A DNA stretch of 64,000 nucleotides from Mesobacillus zeae (GTDB taxonomy: Bacteria > Bacillota > Bacilli > Bacillales > Cytobacillaceae). The position numbers and the translations under genes were made by a program. Shown here piece after piece: positions 45,963 through 53,846 of this stretch (the first letter of the stretch is position 1; each line of letters opens with the position of its first letter). The notes beneath the pieces are model-generated. The model did not search any database and was not told where the DNA came from. It worked only from the letters and a program-made list of their open reading frames with translations. The DNA is taken from contig NZ_QWVT01000029.1 in NCBI RefSeq assembly GCF_003570705.1, positions 186,001 through 250,000 of the forward strand, written 5' to 3'.

Positions 45963-45991
45963 TTGACTTTTAATCGATAGCCTAATATAAT
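45963..45991 (+). promoter_or_regulatory. Promoter of tRNA-Arg
   Basis: TTGACT (45963-45968), 17-base spacer, TATAAT (45986-45991); strong consensus about 90 bases upstream of the tRNA. A GC-rich processing-like hairpin lies in between. Confidence 0.8.
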
Positions 45992-46082
45992 AAATATTGT
46001 CTTCGAAAAACATAAAAAGTGCTGCCGGCCGGGCAGTCAACCAGTTGTTTTTTACGGCGCACTTTCAATTGTTTTTTATCCT

Positions 46083-46156
<74 letters not shown>

Positions 46157-46210
46157 CTAACTTGAAGGTGGAGAACACCACCGCAACAGCCTTCTATATC
46201 GTTTAGTGAA

Positions 46211-46229
46211 ACGGTCAGTATAACGGTCA
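46211..46229 (+). repeat. Integrase arm-type direct repeat, left end of element 1
   Basis: ACGGTCAGTATAACGGTCA holds two ACGGTCA copies 12 bases apart, 55 bases from attL. Its near-exact inverse lies at 57226-57244 and a diverged direct copy at 57382-57400. Confidence 0.65.
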
Positions 46230-46288
46230 TGTAAGAAATTACACTCGTTATTGACTTATATCACTTGCGATATAGGAGGTTTTTTATT

Positions 46289-47314
46289 GTGACCAAAAGA
46301 AAAGGATTATTTGAAGTTGAAGTGGATGTAGGAGGATTATTAGGTGGATTAACTGAAACAAGTTCAACTGCTTCAAAAGCAAAAACAAAACTGCATGAGG
46401 TAAATAATGATTCAATGTTGATTTCTGTTGCTCTCGAAACCATTACAAGACAAATGAAGGTAAGCGGCAATAGAAGCCGAACCATAAGTGATTATGTGCT
46501 TCATGTAGAGCATTTTCAAAGCATAACAAATGTAAAATATGTAGCGGATATTACCGCCGATGCCATTTATAGATGGTTAGATAGTATGAATGTTAGTAAT
46601 CAGACAAAATTAACAAGATTAAAATGTCTAAAAGCTTTTCTTTCCCGCTGTTTTGATAATGGTTGGATTCAAATAAAGTTTTGGAAAACCATTAATATAA
46701 AGGTTGACCATATGGTTAAAGAAGGTGCAACAGAGCGTGATGTTAATGTATTGCTCTCTTTATTAGACTTAAGTAATTTCATTCAATTAAGGGATGCTGT
46801 GGCCATCCTAGTAATGTATAAAACAGGTATTCGAATAAGTACATTGACTCAACTTGAAGAACGCCATATAGACTTCAATAACAATGTGCTAAATTTGGAA
46901 GGCAGCATAATGAAAAATCATCAGCAAATTAAATTGCCTTTTAATGACTTACTAAAACAACTGTTAGGTGTACTTATAAAACAAAATGCCGTAATTAGGA
47001 AGGGATATGGCAAGAAAAACAGCTTGGTATTTATTACAAAATACGGTGATGTGATATCAACCTCCCCAACACATAATAACATCCAGAAGCGGCTAAATAA
47101 GTATTCCAAGATGTATGGTTTAAAAAACATAAATCCACATGCCTTAAGAAGAGGTTTTGCAAAAACATTACTAGATAAAGGGGCAAATATTGCAGTGATA
47201 TCAAAGGCGTTAGGGCATAGTGATTTATCGGTTACAACTAAATATTTGCACTTTGATGTCGATGAAGTGGCAAATAACCTTCGCTCATATTTAGGGGACA
47301 ATGAAAATGATTAA
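46289..47314 (+). CDS. Tyrosine recombinase/integrase of the tRNA-Arg element
   Basis: 341 residues. An N-terminal SAM-like core-binding domain (about residues 45-135) precedes the catalytic domain with Arg in 'YKTGIRISTLTQLEE', the box 'NPHALRRGFAKTLLDKG' (His-x-x-Arg), 'KALGHSDLSVTTKYLHF' (His and nucleophilic Tyr). GTG 46289 lies nine bases from AGGAGG; a small stem (TATATC/GATATA) precedes the ribosome site. Lying next to the tRNA-Arg, it is the likely integrase of this island. A terminator follows. Confidence 0.93.
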   Translation: MTKRKGLFEVEVDVGGLLGGLTETSSTASKAKTKLHEVNNDSMLISVALETITRQMKVSGNRSRTISDYVLHVEHFQSITNVKYVADITADAIYRWLDSMNVSNQTKLTRLKCLKAFLSRCFDNGWIQIKFWKTINIKVDHMVKEGATERDVNVLLSLLDLSNFIQLRDAVAILVMYKTGIRISTLTQLEERHIDFNNNVLNLEGSIMKNHQQIKLPFNDLLKQLLGVLIKQNAVIRKGYGKKNSLVFITKYGDVISTSPTHNNIQKRLNKYSKMYGLKNINPHALRRGFAKTLLDKGANIAVISKALGHSDLSVTTKYLHFDVDEVANNLRSYLGDNEND

Positions 47315-47351
47315 TTAGCCCGCCACTAGCGTTATAAAAAGATGAGATAGG

Positions 47352-47392
47352 AAAGCCATCTGAGAAGTGTTAAATGCATCAGGTGGCTTTTA
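47352..47392 (+). terminator. Terminator of the integrase gene
   Basis: AAAGCCATCTGA / TCAGGTGGCTTTT stem. Confidence 0.7.
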
Positions 47393-48024
47393 CCATTGAT
47401 GGTGCGGGTTTTAATTTCCACCTGGACAGTAGTTCCAATGGATGCTGCTCGTAAAGAATCCAAGCATAGTTTATTACTTTGTTCAAATAATTCTTCGTTT
47501 TGTAAAAGTATCAAAAAGTGTCGTAGTAAGACTATTAAAACCGTCAAAAAGTGTCGTAGTAAAAATTATTAATTGACCTTACAGCCGCAAGGGATAGAGT
47601 TATTTATGGAGGTTTTACACTCTTTATATTTGTATCTCTACATGCATGATGGTCTTCAAGGGCTGGTCTTTTGAAAGGTAACTCCTTGCACATTCTGCCT
47701 TTGGAGCGATAATTAAATTGGGAAAATACCCCCCACCAAAAAGAGGTCTGCGTGGTAGAGACAGTAAGATTGAGCGTTTAGCGAAAATCCACTTGCCGAA
47801 GGTTATATATGAATAACTAGCGGCCTTCCATAAGACAATATATGGATACATGATGGTGAGCCGAGAACGAAGTGAGCGGTGATATCCATCTAGCTTAATA
47901 ATAGTGGAAGAAATCTATCCTTTTGTAGTTATGAATACAGGGTAGTTATCTATTCACTCATATGGTTTGTGGAGGACACTTTACCCACCAGCAGTTGTTA
48001 ATACATGAACAAGAACAACATAAG
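47393..48024. other. Non-coding stretch downstream of the integrase
   Basis: About 630 bases without a supportable gene. It contains an iteron-like repeat pair (47511-47562), a short in-frame stretch ending near 47816 (GRDSKIERLAKIHLPKVIYE) that may be the tail of a decayed gene, and an imperfect inverted repeat GATGG/CCATC at 47852-47889. Confidence 0.5.
47511..47562 (+). repeat. Iteron-like 19-base direct repeat pair
   Basis: TCAAAAAGTGTCGTAGTAA occurs identically at 47511-47529 and 47544-47562, 33 bases apart (about three helical turns). Confidence 0.75.
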
Positions 48025-48064
48025 AAAACCGCAGGGGAGGGTTGTATGGCTTCTACTGCGGCTG
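48025..48064 (-). terminator. Possible terminator of the initiator-like gene
   Basis: On the minus strand CCGCAG ... CTGCGG flank a long loop and are followed by TTTTCTT, just after the gene's stop. Confidence 0.45.
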
Positions 48065-48071
48065 TTGTTGG

Positions 48072-49013
48072 TTATTTGTTATCTACTACTCTTTGGATGA
48101 ACTCTTTTGCTGCTACTTTCTCCTTATGAGCTTTCTCATACTTCATAGGTTTATCTAGGCTAGTGAAGAGGCTAAGTACATCAAAGAATGTGGTGTTGCC
48201 GACCTGCCCCCTGTTTACAACCTCTGGATGCAAGTAGAATGTTTTCTTAGCCAGTGTGCTCCCTGCTGGACCTTCCTCTCGTAGGATGCCTGCATTACCT
48301 AGTGCTCTGATGTGAGCCTTGACTGTGTTCACGCTATCTCCCATAAGCTCAGCAATGCCAGCTAATCGTAGTGGGGTAATCTTATCCGCATTAGGTTCAT
48401 GCGGGTTACCTACTACTATCAATGTATTGAAGTCGATGTAGAGGCTTAACTTAATGAAGAAGCCGAGTTCCTTTATATTAAGTTTATCGAAGAAGTGGCG
48501 GCTCGTTGTCTTATACACCCTTGTGAATGGAGTCTTCTTGTCTCGTAGTTCTCCCATTCTTACATAGTCAGAGTTAATGATGTAGGTAGGGTACTTGTCC
48601 GACCCATGTTGGATAACTAATCCTAGCTCAATGAGTTTCTCTACGTTACGTTGCAGCTGTCTGACACTCACACCCGCTATCTGGCTTAATTCCTTCTGAG
48701 TCATAGCCTGTTTATTCTTAATTAAGAGTCCGTCTCCTTCCCATTGTACGTAGCTGAATAGCTTATAGAATGTTCCTGCTTCTGCATGGGTTAGTTGTTT
48801 ATATAGCTTCATTAATCCATGGCTTTGCATAAGGAATTCACGTCCTTTGTGAATAGTTTTATATTGCTCCGCCGTCGTCTTTTTTCGTAGAGCCTCTGCC
48901 TGCTCCCTATGAGTCCTCTTGTAAACCTTATATAGTTCTATTTTTCCTTCTGGAATGCTGATTTCACCACTCTTTACTTGACTCAGGATTTTTTCCGATT
49001 GTGATTCACTCAT
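48072..49013 (-). CDS. Two-winged-helix DNA-binding protein, replication-initiator-like
   Basis: About 313 residues. Two helix-turn-helix segments are evident: 'AMTQKELSQIAGVSVRQLQRNVEKLIELGLV' in the middle and 'LRLAGIAELMGDSVNTVKAHIRALGNAGIL' towards the C-terminus, each followed by a beta-wing-like stretch. The N-terminal 70 residues are charged and helical. Start at minus-strand ATG 49013, preceded by GGGGGAAG; a longer start at 49097 has no ribosome site. Paired winged helices plus the nearby iteron-like repeats recall plasmid Rep initiators, but I do not recognise the exact family; a two-domain transcription regulator is the alternative. Confidence 0.6.
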   Translation of the reverse strand: MSESQSEKILSQVKSGEISIPEGKIELYKVYKRTHREQAEALRKKTTAEQYKTIHKGREFLMQSHGLMKLYKQLTHAEAGTFYKLFSYVQWEGDGLLIKNKQAMTQKELSQIAGVSVRQLQRNVEKLIELGLVIQHGSDKYPTYIINSDYVRMGELRDKKTPFTRVYKTTSRHFFDKLNIKELGFFIKLSLYIDFNTLIVVGNPHEPNADKITPLRLAGIAELMGDSVNTVKAHIRALGNAGILREEGPAGSTLAKKTFYLHPEVVNRGQVGNTTFFDVLSLFTSLDKPMKYEKAHKEKVAAKEFIQRVVDNK

Positions 49014-49097
49014 CTTAACTTCCCCCGTTTCTACTATTAATTGTGTCATTGCATAGTCATAATTCAAACCTAAGCGATATAGTCGCTTTTTGTCCAT

Positions 49098-49653
49098 CTA
49101 AAAGTTGAACTATTTCCGTATTAAAAGAAAAAAAGTACCACAAATTTCAGTGGCAAGGTATACCTATTGTAATTGGTAAAGTGAAGTTCGGTGCCCAGGG
49201 GGTCTCTGTGAGAAGGGAGTAGCATAAATGCTAGTCCTTTGCCTACGGCTGGTAGGGTGTAGCTTCTGCTCTTTAATTGGAGAACTGCCATTCATCTAGT
49301 TCACACGCAACAAAACAAAAAGGCGGAAAGAGAAGTACATTCCTTGTCTTAGTCAATGGGTTGTTCCGCTTCGCTTCACAAAACTTTTAGCAAAGAACGC
49401 TAAAACTTCAAGCCTCATTGACAAAGCCACTTCCAGCCGTTGCGGTCATATTGCCGACGACACACACTGAATTAGGGAGTTTATATGGCTTCTCGTCGCT
49501 TTTCTAGTGTAACAGGTGGAAGAAGATAGAGGGAAAAGGAAAGCTGCTCCTTGCCCCTTTAAGACCGTGGACGCTGTCCACACCTGACCTCCAAGCACTC
49601 CTAAATTAGGAGCGAAAAGACCTTCCCTCTAAAGTGATCGTGTGCAGATAAGG
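49098..49653. other. Non-coding, dyad-rich region of the element
   Basis: About 550 bases with no supportable gene. Perfect dyads: GTGGAC-GCT-GTCCAC (49567-49581), CTCCTAA-A-TTAGGAG (49598-49612) and TTCTCT-AAA-AGAGAA (49658-49672, overlapping the next gene's end). Could be a replication origin, transcript leader or small RNA locus. Confidence 0.45.
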
Positions 49654-49875
49654 TCAATTCTCTAAAAGAGAACGTGGAGTACAACGATAATTGGGATTTT
49701 TATGAGCTTCTAGCAAAAAATCTGTGCCATTTGAAGGGTGATAGGTAGGTTTATCCCTATGCAGCCATGTAAGCCATTGAATCCTAAAAAGGTTAGCTTC
49801 TCGTTGTGCTTCTGTCGTGTCTATTAAAGCATTTTGTTGTTCAAGCCTTTTGATAATCTCGATATGGTCTATCAT
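49654..49875 (-). CDS. Small hypothetical protein of the element
   Basis: About 73 residues: 'MIDHIEIIKRLEQQNALIDTTEAQREANLFRIQWLTWLHRDKPTY...'. Soluble, no membrane segment, no recognised domain. Minus-strand ATG 49875 lies eight bases after GGGAG; a GTG at 49890 is also possible. It overlaps or abuts the XRE regulator gene upstream, so the two are probably co-transcribed. Confidence 0.6.
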   Translation of the reverse strand: MIDHIEIIKRLEQQNALIDTTEAQREANLFRIQWLTWLHRDKPTYHPSNGTDFLLEAHKNPNYRCTPRSLLEN

Positions 49876-49877
49876 TG

Positions 49878-50165
49878 TTATTGCTCCCACCTTTCAATAA
49901 ATTCACCATCAGCAAAATACATGTGATACAGGTATTCATTAATTGCCTTTTCATGTTTACGAGGTACTTTTCTAACCCCTGTTTCAATTTCAGACAATGT
50001 TGACTTAGGAATCTTTAAAAATTCACTAGCTTGAACCAGTGAAAGGGAATCGTGCGCTCGTTTTATGCGAATTTGGCGCCCTATCGGTAAACCATCACAA
50101 AAAACAAGTGCATGCTTCATTTCCATTGCCCTCATAAGACTGTCTCGTTCTTCTTGTGTAATCAT
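49878..50165 (-). CDS. XRE family repressor-like protein
   Basis: 95 residues with a Cro/CI helix-turn-helix: 'GRQIRIKRAHDSLSLVQASEFLKIPKSTLSEIETGVRKVP'. Minus-strand ATG 50165 follows AAAGGA by nine bases. It diverges from the short recombinase gene at 50469 across about 300 bases holding repeated TACACTC sites, the usual layout of a repressor-controlled switch. Confidence 0.82.
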   Translation of the reverse strand: MITQEERDSLMRAMEMKHALVFCDGLPIGRQIRIKRAHDSLSLVQASEFLKIPKSTLSEIETGVRKVPRKHEKAINEYLYHMYFADGEFIERWEQ

Positions 50166-50323
50166 ATATATCAATCCTTTACGGTTATTTAAGATTGGAG
50201 TCCCCCAGGAGAAAGGAAAGGAGGACTCACTATTCTAGGAGAGGGAGGAACTTACCTCAAAACCATCTAAACCATTTGATTCCATAATTGCAAGAACTTT
50301 TTTCATTAATTTTGTTCATTTAC

Positions 50324-50446
50324 GAGTGTAAGAAAATAGCCAAAATCATACACTCATTTCCTTGGTATTACTGGAAAAGTGCCTTTTTTGGTGCTATGCC
50401 CTATACATATAAAAAAATCGTACACTCATTTTATTGATATTACTGA
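50324..50446. promoter_or_regulatory. Repeat-rich control region between repressor and recombinase
   Basis: GAGTGTA (50324-50330, inverted) and TACACTC (50349-50355, 50421-50427) recur. The two direct copies lie within a 33-base imperfect direct repeat, 50342-50374 and 50414-50446 (period 72, about five mismatches). Candidate operators for the XRE protein or accessory sites for the recombinase. Confidence 0.55.
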
Positions 50447-50468
50447 CTTGAAAGGAGACGGAGAAAAA

Positions 50469-51032
50469 ATGACGGCTAAAGCAGGGGTTTATGACGTTCA
50501 ACCAATTAGGAGCAAAGAAAAACTGGAGGACATAAAATGGAGCTTAAAGAAATGGTGCGGCCAGAGGGATTACATTCTATTTCTTATTGGCATCAATACA
50601 GGGCTGCGTGTCGGCGACCTAGTAAAAATCAAAGTGAAGGATGTTAAGCGAAAGAAGAAAGTCACTGTAAAGGAAGGAAAGACTAAGAAATCAAGGGTAA
50701 TCCAGTTTACAAACATTTATGACGAAATCCAAGCCTATATAAATACACTGGAAGGCACAGAATGGCTTTTCCCCAGCCGCCAGGGCGGAAGCCATATAAC
50801 AACTACTCAGGCATACAGGCAGATTGTAAAGGCTGCTAAAATGGTGGATATTGAGGATGGCATTGGCACCCATACCATGCGGAAAACATTTGGCTATTGG
50901 TTTTATAAACAGACAAAAGACATGGCAAAACTTCAAGAAATCCTGAACCACTCAAAGCCTGAAATTACAAAACGATATATCGGCATTACCCAAGAGGAAA
51001 TAGAAGACAGCTTAAATGAATTTGTATTATAA
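50469..51032 (+). CDS. Short tyrosine recombinase (catalytic domain only)
   Basis: 187 residues. 'INTGLRVGDLVKIKVKDV' (Arg I), 'GIGTHTMRKTFGYWFYKQ' (His-x-x-Arg) and 'ILNHSKPEITKRYIGIT' (His and Tyr nucleophile) are intact, but the N-terminal core-binding domain is only about 40 residues. ATG 50469 follows AAAGGAGACGGAG. It might resolve dimers, invert a segment or move the next gene. Confidence 0.85.
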   Translation: MTAKAGVYDVQPIRSKEKLEDIKWSLKKWCGQRDYILFLIGINTGLRVGDLVKIKVKDVKRKKKVTVKEGKTKKSRVIQFTNIYDEIQAYINTLEGTEWLFPSRQGGSHITTTQAYRQIVKAAKMVDIEDGIGTHTMRKTFGYWFYKQTKDMAKLQEILNHSKPEITKRYIGITQEEIEDSLNEFVL

Positions 51033-51177
51033 AGGGAAATCAGAAACAACCATATTGACATTATCACAGTATAAAGCATTGAATATTGTCGGATTATTCC
51101 AAATTTTGTTGTAACACGCACAGTATTTATATAGAATTATCAATATATACCAGTTCCGAAAAAGGGGGTTATAGCCA

Positions 51178-52647
51178 ATGAACTTAAAAGTATATTTTTC
51201 TGATTTTCTTGAAGTAGAACCAAGTGTACTTTATGAATATGGTGCATTCGATGTTTCACTTATAAATGATTTGCCTTTATTTATCGACCCCTTTCTTCTT
51301 TTTAATAGCACCAAGAAAGAGTATCAAGACTTGCATCAAAACATGTTAAAATATCTTGGGTTTCTAAGGGATAAAGCTCAGGAAAAAACTCTTTCTCCTG
51401 GATTATTAAAAGCTTGGTTTATGTTTCCTGAAATCAAGCAAAATTGGTTGGGGTTTTCTAAGAGTGGAAATGGGGGCAGCGGACTAGGGCGAGACTTCGC
51501 AGTTGCTTTGCATAGCAATTTAAATAGTGTGCTCTCAGAGTTTGGAATGGAAAAAGTGACAAAAAGCAGCCATCTTGAAAAGCTATGCATTATTAAGGAC
51601 AAGGTGGGCAGAGACAATATCAGCGATTTTACCACAAGATTAATACATGAATACTTACTGAAATATACTCAAACGTTCGCTTTAAAACACTTGAACAAAA
51701 AGTATGTTAAAAAGGTTACAGTCAACAACGTAAGGTTCAATTATAAAACGGAAACCTGGGAAAGAGATGCTTATGATTTGCCGTATATAAACGGAGATTA
51801 TGTTCTTTTAACACCTATGGATATTCTTACAAAAGATGACACTTGGATTAATAAAACAGATATGGTAAAGGATTTTTCATTAATCCCCGCCTGTATTGAT
51901 AACGAACAGTTAAGGTTTCAAATAAACAACTATTTTATTTCGATTTTGCCGAAAAAACCTTCTGCGAAAGACCGAAGTCTTGCTGTAACCAGAGTAGTAT
52001 CAGAATACCCTGAGTTCGTTGACTTTTATATAAAATTTAAGGAACAGCACGGAGGTCAAGCTCAAGCCCGTAGCATCGAAAAAGTAAAAGAATCCGCTCA
52101 ATTTTATGTAGAGAAATTTAAAGAACTTATTGAACTGCTTGAAAAAGAAACGGATTTTTATAAAGTAAAAGAGGACACCTTTGAGGAATCTTTGCAGAGG
52201 GTCATGTTTTTAAAACATGTTATCGAGAATAACGATGGCTATCGAATTTTCTATTCAAAGGGAATGGCTATAAAAAAGGAAGAAGACCTTCAAATTTTAT
52301 ACAGGCTGACTTGGTTTGCCGCTGATTCTGACGTGAATAGAGAAGTAAATAATGGGAGGGGGCCTGTGGATTTTAAAGTATCCAAGGGAAATAAAGATAA
52401 GACGCTTATCGAATTTAAATTGGCAAGTAATTCACAGTTGAAAAAGAATTTGAAGAACCAAGTACCAATATATGAGGCTGCGAATGAAACAAAAAAATCA
52501 ATAAAAGTAATTTTATACTTTTCTGAGCAGGAATTAAAAAAAGTGCAAAAAATATTACAAGAGCTTGGCTTACAGGAAGCCAAAAACATAATTCTAATCG
52601 ATGCCAGGAATGATAATAAGCCTTCTGCTTCTACTGCTTCTGCTTAA
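51178..52647 (+). CDS. Uncharacterised protein with C-terminal PD-(D/E)XK nuclease-like motif
   Basis: 489 residues, AT-rich. The N-terminal half has 'INDLPLFIDPFLLFNSTKKEYQ'-type sequence (FIDPFLLF core) and no known catalytic motif; the middle is helical ('KVKESAQFYVEKFKELIELLEKE'). Near residues 395-445 'RGPVDFKVSKG' followed by 'DKTLIEFKLASN' gives the D...(E)xK arrangement of restriction-endonuclease folds, then a basic patch 'QLKKNLKNQ'. No signal or membrane segment. GGGGG ribosome site upstream; own terminator downstream. Likely a DNA- or RNA-targeting defence effector, by inference only. Confidence 0.7.
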   Translation: MNLKVYFSDFLEVEPSVLYEYGAFDVSLINDLPLFIDPFLLFNSTKKEYQDLHQNMLKYLGFLRDKAQEKTLSPGLLKAWFMFPEIKQNWLGFSKSGNGGSGLGRDFAVALHSNLNSVLSEFGMEKVTKSSHLEKLCIIKDKVGRDNISDFTTRLIHEYLLKYTQTFALKHLNKKYVKKVTVNNVRFNYKTETWERDAYDLPYINGDYVLLTPMDILTKDDTWINKTDMVKDFSLIPACIDNEQLRFQINNYFISILPKKPSAKDRSLAVTRVVSEYPEFVDFYIKFKEQHGGQAQARSIEKVKESAQFYVEKFKELIELLEKETDFYKVKEDTFEESLQRVMFLKHVIENNDGYRIFYSKGMAIKKEEDLQILYRLTWFAADSDVNREVNNGRGPVDFKVSKGNKDKTLIEFKLASNSQLKKNLKNQVPIYEAANETKKSIKVILYFSEQELKKVQKILQELGLQEAKNIILIDARNDNKPSASTASA

Positions 52648-52688
52648 CTGATAGTTCCGTAATAATATCACTTTATATAGTTTGCCAC

Positions 52689-52716
52689 TCAAGACCACAC
52701 GATTGTGGTCTTTTTT
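52689..52716 (+). terminator. Terminator after the PD-(D/E)XK gene
   Basis: AAGACCACA / TTGTGGTCTT stem with a short CGA loop, then TTTTTTATTT. Confidence 0.88.
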
Positions 52717-52738
52717 ATTTTAAAAAGGAGAGGGAAAT

Positions 52739-53353
52739 ATGAATATTAAAAAATTTGGCTGTGTACGTGTGAGTAGCAAGGACCAGAACGCAGGATAGTA
52801 GCTTGCTTCAATGAGAGAGCATGATATTGAGGACAGGGATATTTTCCTGGATAAACAGAGTGGAAAGAACTTTGAGCGTGACAAATACCAGGCATTAAAG
52901 CAGTGTTTGCGTGAAGGAGATATTCTGTATATCCATTCCCTGGATAGGTTCGGAAGGAACAAAGATGACATTCTGAATGAATGGCAGGACATCACAGGGA
53001 ATATAAAGGATGATATTGTAGTACTGGATATGCCGCTGCTGGACACTACGAAATACAAGGACAGCATGGGAACCTTTATATCCGACCTTGTATTACAAAT
53101 CCTTTCATGGATGGCAGACGAGGAACGGGAACGCATCAGAAAAAGGCAGCGTGAAGGAATAGACGTAGCTCTAAAGAATGGCAAGCAGTTTGGCAGACCA
53201 AAAACAGAAGCGACGGAGAAGTTTTGCCGAGCATATGAAAAGTGGAAAGCAGGGGAAATCACCGCCACCGCTGCCATGGAAGAAGCAGGGATGAAACGCA
53301 CAACTTTTTATAAACTAGCGAAGGAAATAGAGGAACAGGAGAAAGGAGCATGA
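52739..53353 (+). pseudogene. Serine recombinase (resolvase/invertase) broken by two tandem TAG codons
   Basis: The frame starts at ATG 52739 with AAAGGAGAGG upstream and reads (M)NIKKFGCVRVSSKDQN, the catalytic-serine segment of resolvases. It is then stopped by TAG TAG at 52796-52801 (codons 20-21) and continues in the same frame: 'REHDIEDRDIFLDKQSGKNFERDKYQALKQCLREGDILYIHSLDRFGRNKDDIL', an E-helix region and a C-terminal helix-turn-helix. Without the stops it would be a normal 204-residue protein. A restart at ATG 52811 would lack the catalytic serine. Confidence 0.88.
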
Positions 53354-53846
53354 GGACATTAGCCGCCATCCAGTCACGAGTGAGTATGAGCAAATCATTC
53401 ACAGAGTAGCAAGAGAGCCAAAAGCCGTAAGTTAGCCAATTTAATGGATGAAATGGAGGCGACATACAAAGTGTGCCAGCAATAAGAAATGAAGCATGGG
53501 AAAGCCGAAATAAGGCTGTTATAGCCCTATACAGAAAAATAAGTTTAAGTAGAGACTTATAGGTGAAATATTTCGCATGTTTCATTAATTGACACCAAGA
53601 CTAGCATAAATAAAGGCCCTTTAACCTTCAATGTATTGATTCCATTGGGCTAGAGGGCTTTTGATATATTGGTAGCACTTTATTCTCAGATGGCATACGC
53701 CCCTACATCTAGGAGGGAGGAGCAATACAATAATCATTGTTTGTAGAAAAGGCATTCAACTAACAGGCATTTTATAGTAAAATTGTTATTGTCGGAAATT
53801 TTACAGAGCAAAAAAATGTAAATGCGAAAAATAAGGAAGTGCAAAT
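53354..53846. other. Decayed region between recombinase remnant and restriction system
   Basis: About 490 bases. Short frames with frequent stops follow the recombinase and look like degraded coding DNA. A terminator-like stem lies at 53611-53662 (AAGGCCCTTTAACC / GGGCTAGAGGGCTTTT). Nothing else supportable before the methylase gene. Confidence 0.5.

Noticed and set aside
47332-47547. 71-codon minus-strand frame after the integrase
   Set aside because: Overlaps the integrase terminator and one iteron copy, with no ribosome site or recognisable domain.
47511-47562. CRISPR array
   Set aside because: Only two short repeats with a 14-base spacer and no cas genes anywhere in the window.
47624-47851. 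75-codon minus-strand frame with an odd Gly-rich stretch
   Set aside because: No ribosome site or family match; a plus-strand frame in the same place looks equally gene-like and is also unsupported.
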